The notes beneath the pieces were generated by a model. That model had not been told where the DNA came from, made no database searches, and saw nothing but the letters and a program-made list of their open reading frames with translations. Positions 44,101 to 52,176 of a DNA stretch of 64,000 bases are shown here, piece by piece. The position numbers and the translations under genes were made by a program. Position 1 is the first letter of the stretch; every line of letters begins with the position of its first letter. Source of the stretch: Stieleria tagensis (lineage in GTDB: Bacteria; Planctomycetota; Planctomycetia; Pirellulales; Pirellulaceae). The DNA lies in assembly GCF_024129865.1 (NCBI RefSeq), contig NZ_JAMYFE010000022.1, positions 1 through 64,000 on the forward strand, written 5' to 3'.

Positions 44101-45088
44101 CGATCTGTATGCCGTTGAAACGGCCAATGACACTGTGGGTGATGATGTCACCGAGCGGTTGTCGCATTCAGACGAACAATACGTTCAGGGATTCGACCGG
44201 CGAATCCGCCAGGGACTCTGTCCACCGCACTGGATCGATATGGACTTTGGTGACGCGGTGCGAGATCAACTTGCAACCACCAAAAACGCATCCGTCTACC
44301 TTGTGCTTCGCGGTTGGATCTTGCCGACCGATACATCGCTGAATATCCAGATTGACCAGAATCCCGAATTGCCGGCGATTGAATTTCCGTCGGTTTGGGT
44401 TCCCGATGCCAACAGCGATTCGGGCTGGCGGAACGCGATTCCCTTCATGGGATTTCCGGGCGGGAAAACCAAAACCATCGTGGTGGATGTCAGCGACCAG
44501 ATCGATGCCGCCGATCCTCGTCTGCGGGTCCGCACCAGCGCACAGATTTACTGGGATTCGGCATCACTGGCGATCCAGGATCAACCGTCCCCGGTCATGA
44601 CACAGAACGTGCCGCTGCGAGAAGCCGAAGTCGCTTTTCACGGTTATTCCAAACGCAGCAAACCGCACCCCAGTGCGCCGGAAACCTATGACTATCAGCA
44701 ATCCGAACTGTCACCCAAATGGCCGCCGCTGCGAGGGCTGATGACTCAGTTTGGCCCCTGCACCGATGCGTTGAAATCTTGGGATGATTCGATGGTGGTG
44801 ATCAGTGGCGGCGACGAAATTCGAATGCGTTTTGATGCTCCAGAAAAAGCCCCACCGGCGGGTTGGAAACGCGACTTCATCCTACACTGTGTGGGCTGGG
44901 ACAAAGACGCTGATTTGAACACGTTGACCGGTCAATCCATCGGTCCGCTTCCGATCCGCGACATGAGCTCGTATCCTCCGACAGCCGAATCGGCCGAGCG
45001 ATTTGAATCCGTCCGTCGACTCAATGAAAAATCGCTGCAACGCCGCCAATCGTTCCGTGCATTCTGGCACCCCGGTGAACTTAACTGA
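41126..45088 (+). CDS. Large FG-GAP/UnbV repeat lipoprotein
   Basis: A 1320-residue exported protein. A lipobox LLTGC ends at Cys 73, after the hydrophobic stretch MLALSVILL. Residues 90-400 are helical and tetratricopeptide-like. FG-GAP/VCBS-type repeats follow (DSDLDLDADLISVTTDNQLQLW, GDLEGDGDLDLVAAPKTG, ADLDRDLDLDILTIH, VDFDADGKMDLVSV), each with calcium-binding D-x-D-x-D loops. An ASPIC/UnbV-like domain (VRFKG...VLELRFGPHYRS) precedes a long C-terminal region without a named domain. A short Asp/Gly repeat lies near residue 490. The start is uncertain: ATG 41126, 41186 or 41309. The next gene overlaps its stop (TGATG). Confidence 0.75.
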   Translation: MVSQVNAFEPSSLTSDRDHEMPCCRKSGKSTRHHAAPARLQSPTWRRTRRPVTGISAIRYGMLALSVILLTGCGSKKKPPSDAASNGNGTTQTSGGESEAQLLKIKSALAATENLEPQQAAALWSDLAKTFPKDPSVALNQALNAVLRVDQLTATATDAVKTADEKKAARRLLADAIEAARTSVKNYQSLSGDEVTGQWLESRVDAHEATLLGTTISKSLRRDLFARLTTAIQGPLGENPAAIVLGGPLVDLLEKMSDPIDGLPANVQTPAAAALRRLSDQNPDNLFLALRALRLAIDEQDASATQLVQRSWNLAQAVEPTLAAYTKPIGLTPQQLSDQISQAIESADWAKAEQSFVLWSNVLGPLEILRTDRRRTSPHPLDRLNFDTVRRLSAQIAKQNPVPQNTQSLTFDRQEIGSNIRHVLAIDSDLDLDADLISVTTDNQLQLWTRQDDSWKQQASLAMQIAPAGMIAADLFMVDSSDSGRLRKSGESDGDTDGDTDGDRSEYSMKVRHNTLPGLVLYGEFGIQLAQIDTRAETAEDQRLTLLSDKTGLEDLPAVAAVIAGDLEGDGDLDLVAAPKTGPLRTFINRGNRTFFEAVVATSTVAPDDAVVQMAIADLDRDLDLDILTIHASSGRVGILENLLHLQFRFRYLDAVPALPIGAAPEQLFLAVEDVDGNVGWDVIAASDEQTLIAFGNSADIGVWTVDHVDTADGFATRPVLADFDNDSYFELVAADAAVRLGPAGIQPLQDQPTLPLSQDAAAVDFDADGKMDLVSVAEQHIAVGINSIDDKLHQVSVRFKGIADNAAASGRVNHYAIGSVLELRFGPHYRSRIVTSPQTHFGMDGFDVADSIRVIMPNGLTQTIRHPEIDSVVEEEQTLKGSCPYLYSWDGEKFAFVTDCLWAAPLGLQVAAGVVQKDRPWEYLKIDGDLVRPRPDGSYELRMTEELWEVAYVDKIELMAVDHPADVQVFSNEKVGPPNLATPTIFSFAPDDLYAVETANDTVGDDVTERLSHSDEQYVQGFDRRIRQGLCPPHWIDMDFGDAVRDQLATTKNASVYLVLRGWILPTDTSLNIQIDQNPELPAIEFPSVWVPDANSDSGWRNAIPFMGFPGGKTKTIVVDVSDQIDAADPRLRVRTSAQIYWDSASLAIQDQPSPVMTQNVPLREAEVAFHGYSKRSKPHPSAPETYDYQQSELSPKWPPLRGLMTQFGPCTDALKSWDDSMVVISGGDEIRMRFDAPEKAPPAGWKRDFILHCVGWDKDADLNTLTGQSIGPLPIRDMSSYPPTAESAERFESVRRLNEKSLQRRQSFRAFWHPGELN

Positions 45089-45315
45089 TGACTGATTCCG
45101 AACCCAATCCGAACGACGATGCACCGCGCCGTCACCCCACGTCAAACTCTCCATCGCTGTTGAACGCCACCCTGTTGGTGTTCGTTTTTGCGATGTTGCC
45201 GGTGATCGGATTTCTGGCGTATTTGAACTTGAACAAGGGCAGCGAAGCCCCCACCGAAATCATCGCCGATGGCGTCGTGGAACCAGAGGAAGAGAATGCC
45301 GCCGAGTCGCCCTGA
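45088..45315 (+). CDS. Small membrane protein coupled to the FG-GAP lipoprotein
   Basis: A 75-residue protein with an N-terminal polar part, one membrane helix (LLVFVFAMLPVIGFLAYLNL, about residues 29-48) and an acidic C-terminal tail (DGVVEPEEENAAESP). Its ATG shares one base with the stop of the preceding gene (TGATG), a strong sign of coupled translation and a common function. The family is not recognised. It is convergent with the sugar-phosphate transferase gene. Confidence 0.7.
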   Translation: MTDSEPNPNDDAPRRHPTSNSPSLLNATLLVFVFAMLPVIGFLAYLNLNKGSEAPTEIIADGVVEPEEENAAESP

Positions 45316-45340
45316 TCATCTGTGATCCACGGAAAGGGGC

Positions 45341-46762
45341 TCAATACGCGGTGTCTTGTTTCCAAACCACGAGCAAGGTTTTCACCAAAATTTTCAGGTC
45401 CAGCCACAGTGACCAGCGGCGGATGTATTGGTGGTCCCACTGGACTCGCTTTTCCATCTTGTCGATCGTCTCGGTCTCGCCGCGGCAACCGTTGACCTGG
45501 GCCAATCCGGTGATCCCCGGTTTGACTTTGTGTCGCAGCATGTAGCCGTGAATCAGTCCACGGTACTGCTCGTTGTGCGCGGTGGCGTGCGGGCGCGGTC
45601 CGACCAATGACATCGTGCCTTCGATGACGTTAAACAGTTGTGGCAATTCGTCCAAACTAGTCTTTCGCAATAGACCGCCCAGCGGTGTGATCCGGGGATC
45701 ACCCTTGGTTGCCTGCTTGACCGTTGCGCCGTTGTCGCAGGTTCGCATCGAGCGAAATTTCCACACCAAGATCTCTTTGCCATCCAGGCCGTAGCGTCGC
45801 TGGCGAAAGAACACCGGGCCTTTGCTGGTCAGTTTGATTGCGATTGCGATCAACGTCATCGGTATCGCGATGACCACCAGTCCGGTAAACGCCAAGGCAA
45901 AATCGGTGGCTCGTTTGAACATTCCATCGACGCCAAACAGCGGGTTTTCGAACACGCTGACCGCTGGTAACCCACCGACGTTGGTCCAACGTGAATGCAG
46001 CAATTCGAAAACGAAAAAGTCCGGCACGATATAGACCGACACCGTCGTATCACTCAGTTGGTCAAACAGATAGCGAATCCGGTCTTCGGCGCGCATCGGC
46101 AACGTGACCATGACCGTGTCGATCTGGCCGTCGCGACAGCGCTGAACCAGATCTGCCAGGTTCCCCGCGAGTGTCTCTGTTTCATTGGACTCGGTTGTGG
46201 GACGATCTTCGACACGATCGTCAAAGTATCCGACACTGCGATAGCCAAGTGCCGGATCGCCTTCGATATTGGCCAGTGTCTGGCGGCCCAACGCGTTCAT
46301 CCCGGCGATCGCAACACGCCGTGTTCCATAGCCACGGCGAATGGCAGATTGCTGAACGATTCGAATGTTCATTCGCGACAACGCCACGAACATCGGTGCC
46401 AGCACAATCCAGGCAAACATCACGCTGCGGGCAAACCCTCCTGCATAACGTGTGGCAAATCCGATCACCGCCAGCAACATCACGGTCATGCACCAGGTCA
46501 AGACGATCGCCACGATCTCATGATTGGCATTCCCACGATCACTGGTTTTTGCCAACCCCGTGATTTTCGACAGGATCAAAAAGATGATGGCCGCCAGCAG
46601 ACCCAACACCAGGGCGGCATCGTCGATACCGCCGCGGGCAACAAATTTGACGATCGCTAATGAGCCCAAGATACCGGCTGCGTCCAGGGCTGGTTGCAAC
46701 AGGTCCAATGCCCGGCGTTCCGCAGCGATGGCTGATCGCTTTTCAAAAGTGCGGTCTTGCAT
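45341..46762 (-). CDS. Polyprenyl-phosphate sugar-1-phosphate transferase
   Basis: A 473-residue membrane enzyme that starts exopolysaccharide or O-antigen assembly by moving a sugar-1-phosphate to undecaprenyl phosphate (WcaJ/CpsE type). It has four N-terminal membrane helices, a central CoA-binding-like domain (RRVAIAGMNALGRQTLANIE), a fifth helix (ALAFTGLVVIAIPMTLIAIAI) and the conserved catalytic domain: KGPVFFRQRRYG, WKFRSM, LRKTSLDELPQLFNV, MSLVGPRPH, KPGITGLAQVNG. The sugar is not readable but glucose-1-phosphate is most common for this group. nadC lies 51 bases upstream on the same strand. The stop is close to the convergent small membrane gene. Confidence 0.93.
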   Translation of the reverse strand: MQDRTFEKRSAIAAERRALDLLQPALDAAGILGSLAIVKFVARGGIDDAALVLGLLAAIIFLILSKITGLAKTSDRGNANHEIVAIVLTWCMTVMLLAVIGFATRYAGGFARSVMFAWIVLAPMFVALSRMNIRIVQQSAIRRGYGTRRVAIAGMNALGRQTLANIEGDPALGYRSVGYFDDRVEDRPTTESNETETLAGNLADLVQRCRDGQIDTVMVTLPMRAEDRIRYLFDQLSDTTVSVYIVPDFFVFELLHSRWTNVGGLPAVSVFENPLFGVDGMFKRATDFALAFTGLVVIAIPMTLIAIAIKLTSKGPVFFRQRRYGLDGKEILVWKFRSMRTCDNGATVKQATKGDPRITPLGGLLRKTSLDELPQLFNVIEGTMSLVGPRPHATAHNEQYRGLIHGYMLRHKVKPGITGLAQVNGCRGETETIDKMEKRVQWDHQYIRRWSLWLDLKILVKTLLVVWKQDTAY

Positions 46763-46813
46763 GGAACAAACAGGCGACAGCGGGTGAACGTACGTAGGGT
46801 GGTCACGTAAACC

Positions 46814-47743
46814 CTAGGTCGCTGCAGCGTCAAACCAATCGAGTCCCAGGTCCAACCAGGTGGCTTGGTGGGTCAAAGCCCCACTGCTGATTCGTTCAAC
46901 GCCGGTTGCGGCGATCGCAGCAATTGTGTCGATCTTGACGTTTCCCGACACTTCCAGCTGCACCGCTGGGTTCAATTCGTCACGTAACTGCACCGCGTCG
47001 CGGATTTGATCGAGCGTGAAATTGTCGATCAAGATAATGTCAGGGCCGACGGGCAACACATCCCGCAATTGGTCCAGCGAGTCGACTTCGATTTCAACGA
47101 TTGCCGGCGCCGTCATCCGTTCGACTTGGCCGCCCCGCCACTTCAATGCTTTTTCAGCCGCCACGCTCGGTGCCATCGCTTGTGCACCGATTCCGCCCAA
47201 TTGCAAATGGTTGTCTTTGATCAGAAACCCGTCGTACAGTCCGCGGCGATGGTTCCGTCCGCCACCGCAGCTGACCGCGTATTTTTCCAGCAACCGCCAG
47301 CCCGGCGTGGTCTTGCGAGTGTCATAGACATGGGCCCCCGAACCGGCGATCGCATCGACGTAGGTCTTGACATCCGTCGCGATGCCACACAATCGACACA
47401 GCACGTTCAACACGATGCGTTCGCTGGTCAACAGATCTCGGGCGTTACCACGCAGCCGCGCGATCGGCTGACCGGGTACCAACGGTTGGCCGTCTTGGCA
47501 CAGCCGTTCCAGTTCTAGGTCGGCGTCAAATTCGTCCACGATCCAGGGCAGCGTCGCCAACCCGGCACAGACCCCAGGTTGCCGCGGTGTGATTTGGCAG
47601 CCACCAACGCGGTCGTCATCAATCAAACAGACGCTGGTCCAATCGACCGCATCACTTAGGTCTTCGGCAATCGCCAACCGGATCAACAGGCGGACGTCAT
47701 TTTCCAAAGCGGAATCAGCGGTGACGGTAACGTAGTCTTGCAT
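46814..47743 (-). CDS. nadC: Nicotinate-nucleotide diphosphorylase (carboxylating)
   Basis: NadC converts quinolinate and PRPP to nicotinate mononucleotide in NAD biosynthesis. The 309 residues contain the signatures SERIVLNVLCRLCGIAT, DTRKTTPGWRLLEKYAV, CGGGRNHRRGLYDGFLIKDNH, and the C-terminal sheet VEIEVDSLDQL, IILIDNF and VERISSGALTH. All active-site basic residues appear conserved. The family length is about 280-300. nadA and nadB are not nearby. The upstream spacer carries the palindromic repeat. Confidence 0.96.
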   Translation of the reverse strand: MQDYVTVTADSALENDVRLLIRLAIAEDLSDAVDWTSVCLIDDDRVGGCQITPRQPGVCAGLATLPWIVDEFDADLELERLCQDGQPLVPGQPIARLRGNARDLLTSERIVLNVLCRLCGIATDVKTYVDAIAGSGAHVYDTRKTTPGWRLLEKYAVSCGGGRNHRRGLYDGFLIKDNHLQLGGIGAQAMAPSVAAEKALKWRGGQVERMTAPAIVEIEVDSLDQLRDVLPVGPDIILIDNFTLDQIRDAVQLRDELNPAVQLEVSGNVKIDTIAAIAATGVERISSGALTHQATWLDLGLDWFDAAAT

Positions 47744-48096
47744 GGCGTTGGCGGATCACGTGGGTCAATGAATGGGGGACGGCAAGGGCTTAGGCGAACA
47801 GGCCGACGCGGTTAGCAGATGCGATTTTGGGTGAGGCATTGTTTTATGGTAACCCGACGCGTCAGCGAGGGATCCTGTCCAACAAGCGAAATCCCTCGCT
47901 GACGCGTCGGGTTACCCTCAGAGTGCAACATCAACACTCCCGCGTCAGCTTCGGGTTACCATCAGTGCTTCTTCGACTCCACCGATGGTCGCAAACGATC
48001 GTGAATCCCGTACCATGAGCGTGCACTGACAAACTGTAACGCGATAGATTGGCGACGTCCAAGGCGGCGTGACCGATTGGGCGTCGAAAGTTCGAA
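47744..48096. other. Intergenic region with dispersed palindrome, upstream of nadC and comEA-like gene
   Basis: 353 bases between divergent genes. The palindromic element (47848-47916) fills the centre, with a further partial arm at 47941-47960. Promoters for nadC and the comEA-like gene should lie outside it, but no clear -35/-10 pair was found. Confidence 0.5.
47848..47960. repeat. Dispersed palindrome, family A (copy 1)
   Basis: A perfect 26-bp inverted repeat: GGTAACCCGACGCGTCAGCG plus AGGGAT at 47848-47873, complement at 47891-47916, spacer 17 bases. A third, diverged arm (CGCGTCAGCTTCGGGTTACC) is at 47941-47960. Related copies lie near 51.9-52.2 and 59.0 kb. The flanking GGCATTGTTTTATGG is also shared by copy 3. 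Confidence 0.92.
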
Positions 48097-48459
48097 ATGA
48101 ATTCACCGGAAAACGAACGGCTACCGGCGCTCCTCAACCCCCGCGTGCAACAGGCCACGCGCTGGGTTGCTACGTCTGCGATCGCGGCGCTTTGTCTTGC
48201 TGCCTGGTGGTCTGCTCGCGGTGACACTTCATCGCTTCAACAACATCCCGAGCGAGCGGAATTGCAACTCGATTTGAACCGGGCTGGCGAACGTGAACTG
48301 ACGTTGATGCCCGGGATCGGTGCCAAGACCGCCGGGCAGATCATCGCCAATCGGCAACAGCACGGCGCATTCACTTCGCTGGAAGACTTGGCACGCGTTC
48401 CCGGCGTCGGCCCCAAAACCATCGAAGCACTCGCGCCCTACTGTTTTGTGGAACAGTGA
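48097..48459 (+). CDS. ComEA-like helix-hairpin-helix protein
   Basis: A 120-residue membrane protein. An N-terminal segment contains a hydrophobic helix (ATSAIAALCLAAWWSA, about residues 28-43). The rest is a double helix-hairpin-helix domain (LDLNRAGERELTLMPGIGAKTAGQIIANR, then FTSLEDLARVPGVGPKTIEAL), which binds duplex DNA without sequence specificity. Members anchored this way take up DNA in transformation, although many bacteria keep such proteins for unknown purposes. No other competence gene is near. The gene stands alone and is convergent with glmM. Confidence 0.85.
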   Translation: MNSPENERLPALLNPRVQQATRWVATSAIAALCLAAWWSARGDTSSLQQHPERAELQLDLNRAGERELTLMPGIGAKTAGQIIANRQQHGAFTSLEDLARVPGVGPKTIEALAPYCFVEQ

Positions 48460-48537
48460 CTGACGGTGTTCGCCGTAGCGGATCCCGCCAATGTTCAAGC
48501 CCCGCTGATGGCAAGAGCCGCCGTGAACGCCGTACGG

Positions 48538-49890
48538 CTATTCGCTTGGAACAATCATGGCCTTGGCCGAGTCACACAGCCGTTGGGCTTCGCTTTCCGA
48601 TTCCGCTTCGGCGATCATCCGCACGATCGGTTCGGTATTGCTGCCACGGACCAGCAACCAGCGATCGGGCCAGGCCAAACGCAGGCCATCACTTTGGTCA
48701 ACCGTGGCATCCGGATAGGCCTGACAGAGCTTTGCGAACAGTTCCGGCAGCCCATCGGTCGACACCGCCGCTTTGTCTTTACGAATCGCCAACTTGGGCA
48801 ACGCATCGGCGAGCTCGGCAAGTGATTTCCCGGTCTTGGTCATCAGATCCAGGACTTGAGCCATCCCGACGAAGCTATCGCGAACGTAGCCGACGCGCGG
48901 GTCGATGGGCCCGCCGTTGCCTTCGCCACCATAGGTTGCTTCTTCAGCGATCATCTTATCCGCCACATTGGCTTCCCCCACCGCGCTGCGATAGGCCGTC
49001 ACGCCGGCCTGCTTGGCAAGTCGCTCGCTCATGCCGCTGGTCGCTCCGTTAATCACAATCGGGCCGCGGGTGGTACCACAGGACAGCGCATGTTGGACGC
49101 ACAGTGCCAGCGTGTACTCTTCGCCGATGTAGCGTCCGTCGGCGTCGATCAGTGCCAATCGGTCGGCATCGGGGTCCTGGCAAAAACCGACACCACAATT
49201 CATCTGACGGACTTTTTCGGCCACCCCCGTCAGATTCTCCGCGGTCGGTTCGGGGACGTGGGAAAATTGGCCATCCGGGGTTTCGCCCAGTGACGTGATT
49301 TCACAACCGAGTTCCAGCAACAAGCGAATGCCCAAGATCGATCCGGCGCCATGATTGCTATCGATCAGGACTTTGTGTTTCGCCTTGCGAATCGCATCGA
49401 CATCGACCGTTTTCAGGACGGCTTGCAGGTGCGGTGCATGCGGGTCTTCATATTCCAGCGCGGTGCCGATTTGATCAAACGAGCACCAGGCCGCAACCGA
49501 CCCCAGATAGGCGTCGCGGATTTTGGCCCCCGTGATCGCATCGAGCACACGCCCGTCGCCGCCGAACAATTTGATACCGTTGTAGGGCGGCGGATTGTGG
49601 CTGGCGGATATCTGCACGGCTCCGGCCGCTCCCAGGTGTTTGACCAGCACACCGATGGTCGGCGTGGCGGCGACATCGACATCAACGACTTCACGGCCAC
49701 ACGCCCGCAACGTAGCCACAATCGCATCCCTCAGCATCGGTCCGCTACTGCGTCCGTCACGGCCGACGATGATTTTCCCGGCGGGCAATTGGGATGCAAA
49801 CGCAGCGACAAAACTGCTGGCGACGACCGGGGTCAGTGTTTCGCCGACAATCCCGCGCAGACCACTGACGCTGATAATCAGTTTGCTCAT
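48538..49890 (-). CDS. glmM: Phosphoglucosamine/phosphomannomutase
   Basis: A 450-residue alpha-D-phosphohexomutase. The catalytic phosphoserine lies in ISASHNPPP, the magnesium loop is DPDADRLAL, the sugar-binding loop is GGEGNGG and the phosphate-binding loop is RGSNTEP. The last two motifs differ from the GEQSGH and RPSGTEP of typical bacterial GlmM and resemble the archaeal-type variant. Glucosamine-6-phosphate to glucosamine-1-phosphate, for cell-wall and sugar nucleotide synthesis, is the likely reaction, but phosphomannomutase activity is possible. ATG 49890. A phosphoglucomutase gene diverges from it. Confidence 0.85.
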   Translation of the reverse strand: MSKLIISVSGLRGIVGETLTPVVASSFVAAFASQLPAGKIIVGRDGRSSGPMLRDAIVATLRACGREVVDVDVAATPTIGVLVKHLGAAGAVQISASHNPPPYNGIKLFGGDGRVLDAITGAKIRDAYLGSVAAWCSFDQIGTALEYEDPHAPHLQAVLKTVDVDAIRKAKHKVLIDSNHGAGSILGIRLLLELGCEITSLGETPDGQFSHVPEPTAENLTGVAEKVRQMNCGVGFCQDPDADRLALIDADGRYIGEEYTLALCVQHALSCGTTRGPIVINGATSGMSERLAKQAGVTAYRSAVGEANVADKMIAEEATYGGEGNGGPIDPRVGYVRDSFVGMAQVLDLMTKTGKSLAELADALPKLAIRKDKAAVSTDGLPELFAKLCQAYPDATVDQSDGLRLAWPDRWLLVRGSNTEPIVRMIAEAESESEAQRLCDSAKAMIVPSE

Positions 49891-50075
49891 CCGATCGATT
49901 TCCTAGACTGGAACGAAAAAGTGTGCGTGAAGTAAAGATTGAACATCGCCCTGCAATCGATAGAAATCAACCGGTCGTTGCAGAGTTTGCTGTCGAGCAA
50001 ATAGAATCACTTGCTCCGAGTTCGACAACACGACCTCTTTCGCCAACTCCCTTCTTCTCAACAGGCAAATCCTTG

Positions 50076-51890
50076 ATGAACGCCACCGATGCACTCGCCG
50101 CTGCCAAGCAGGCCGCAACCGATGGAAAACTAAGCGAAACGGCCGTCGAGAACATTGAACGCTGGTTGACCGAACCACGCTATGCCGAATACCGCGATCA
50201 AGTCGCCGACCAGATCGCCGATCAAAAGTGGCAGCCGCTTGACGACGCGTTTTGGACCATCATTCCGTTCGGCACCGGCGGGCGGCGGGGGCGGATGTAC
50301 CCGATCGGATCCAACGCGATCAATGATCGCACCATCGGCGAAAGCGCTCAAGGTCTGGCGGATTATGTGGTCGATTACCACAAAGGCCAAAAACAGTTGT
50401 CCTGTGCGATTGCCTATGACACACGTCACAAATCACGCCATTTTGCCGAACTGTGCGCGGGGATCATGGTCGCAGCGGGGTTCAAAGTTTATTTCCTGGA
50501 TGACTACCGCGCCACACCACAATTGTCCTACGCGGTGCGTTACAAGAACTGTGACTGTGGGATCATGGTCACGGCCAGCCACAATCCGCCCAGCGACAAC
50601 GCCGTCAAAGTCTATTGGTCCAGCGGTGCACAGGTCTTGCCGCCGCACGACAAAGCCATCATCGACCGAGTGATGAGCTGCCAGGAAATTCGCTGCGTCC
50701 CGTTCGACCAGGCACTTGCCGATGGCAAGGTCGAAATAGTCACCGAAGAAATCGACCAAGCGTTTTTGGAGGTCACCAGCGCCCAGGCGTTTTCCGGGCC
50801 ACGTGACGTCAAGATTTTGTATTCTCCCCTGCACGGCGTGGGCGCCGCCGCGGTCATGCCGCTGCTGGCCAAAGACGGTTTCAACGACGTCGAAGTCTAC
50901 GGACCGCACGAAGAACGCAGCGGGGATTTCCCCAACGTTCCCGGTCACGTTTCCAATCCGGAAAATAAACAGGTCTTTGACGCACCGATCGAATACGCCA
51001 AAGCCAATGGATTCGATCTGATCATGGCAACGGACCCAGATTGCGATCGCCTGGGTGTCGCCGCGCCCCTGACCACCGACTCGGCTGGCCAATGGGGCAC
51101 GTTCTCCGGAAACCAAATTGGTGCCTTGTTGGCCGATTTCATCCTCAGCAAGCGAGCCGCTGCGGGAACATTGTCCAGCGACCACTACGTCGTCAAAACA
51201 CTGGTCACGACCGAACTGATTCGCCGCATCGCGACCGCGTACGACGTCAAATGCATCGGTGATTTGCTGGTCGGGTTTAAATTCATCGCCGCCACGATGG
51301 ATGAAAATGGACCGGAGAAATTTGTCTTCGGAACCGAGGAGTCGCATGGCTATTTGGTCGGCCAATACTGCCGTGACAAAGACGGCGCGGTCGCCTGCAT
51401 GTTGATGAGCGAATTGGCGGCGGATTTGAAACAGCGTGGCATCTCCATGCACGACCACTTGGCCGATCTGTATCGCCAGCACGGTTTCCACCAGGAATAC
51501 ATGATCAGTCTGGTGATGGAAGGCAGCGAGGGGATGGCGGCAATGCAACGGCTGATGAAAGCGTTTCGCGAAACCCCGCCGGCCTCCGTCGCCGGCATCG
51601 CAGTGACGCAAATTCGCGATTACCTCAACAGCACCCTGACCGACACCGCCAGCGGACGGCAATCACCGCTGGGTGACCCGGTCGGCAATCTGATCATCTT
51701 GGATTTGGATGAAGAAGGAAACTATGTCGCGGTTCGACCGAGTGGAACGGAGCCCAAGATCAAACTGTACGTGTTCACGAAACTGTCGACGGACCAGTCA
51801 CAGGACTTGGATGCCGCCAAGGCAAAATTGAACGCGCGGCTTGAATCACTCGAAGCCGACATGCGAGCCTTTGCCAAAGACCATAGCTAA
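50076..51890 (+). CDS. Phosphoglucomutase (alpha-D-phosphohexomutase)
   Basis: A 604-residue enzyme interconverting glucose-1-phosphate and glucose-6-phosphate. The phosphoserine is in TASHNPP, the metal loop in DPDCDRLG, the sugar loop in GTEESHGYL and the phosphate loop in RPSGTEPK, all standard for the PgcA/PGM2-like branch. The opening WTIIPFGTGGRRGRM is typical. The start at ATG 50076 (MNATDALAAAK) is preferred; a GTG-started frame 51 residues longer runs into the divergent glmM promoter region. Dispersed repeats follow the gene. Confidence 0.93.
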   Translation: MNATDALAAAKQAATDGKLSETAVENIERWLTEPRYAEYRDQVADQIADQKWQPLDDAFWTIIPFGTGGRRGRMYPIGSNAINDRTIGESAQGLADYVVDYHKGQKQLSCAIAYDTRHKSRHFAELCAGIMVAAGFKVYFLDDYRATPQLSYAVRYKNCDCGIMVTASHNPPSDNAVKVYWSSGAQVLPPHDKAIIDRVMSCQEIRCVPFDQALADGKVEIVTEEIDQAFLEVTSAQAFSGPRDVKILYSPLHGVGAAAVMPLLAKDGFNDVEVYGPHEERSGDFPNVPGHVSNPENKQVFDAPIEYAKANGFDLIMATDPDCDRLGVAAPLTTDSAGQWGTFSGNQIGALLADFILSKRAAAGTLSSDHYVVKTLVTTELIRRIATAYDVKCIGDLLVGFKFIAATMDENGPEKFVFGTEESHGYLVGQYCRDKDGAVACMLMSELAADLKQRGISMHDHLADLYRQHGFHQEYMISLVMEGSEGMAAMQRLMKAFRETPPASVAGIAVTQIRDYLNSTLTDTASGRQSPLGDPVGNLIILDLDEEGNYVAVRPSGTEPKIKLYVFTKLSTDQSQDLDAAKAKLNARLESLEADMRAFAKDHS

Positions 51891-52176
51891 ACCGAATCAC
51901 GCAGTTTTGAAGTTGCGCTTTCACGGTAACCCGATGCGTGAGTTTTGAAGTTGCGCTTTTATGGTAACCCGACCGGGCTGTTGATTTAATTAGCCGGTCG
52001 CTAGTTGATGTGGAGGATTTATCCGACCGGCCTGATTCTTCGTCGAAAACCCTCACTCGAGTCGGATGAATCCTCCACACCAGCGCCGTTGAAGTGACGC
52101 GTCGGGTTACCAAAAAACAATGACTCAGGCGAAAGCGATGGCTTCAAAACTGACGCGTCGGGTTGCGATCAAAACG
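51891..52176. repeat. Mixed dispersed-repeat region (families A and B)
   Basis: Family A arms GGTAACCCG are at 51924 and 51963, and inverse arms GACGCGTCGGGTTACC at 52096-52111 and TGACGCGTCGGGTTGC at 52151-52166. Between them a family B palindrome lies at 52009-52079: TGTGGAGGATTTATCCGAC and its complement with one mismatch, spacer 33 bases. The leading TTTTGAAGTTGCGCTTT occurs twice here and again near 58.95 kb. It separates the convergent phosphoglucomutase and TPR-redoxin genes. Confidence 0.9.

Noticed and set aside
50433-51662. 409-codon minus-strand frame
   Set aside because: Antisense to the phosphoglucomutase gene, which carries all catalytic motifs.
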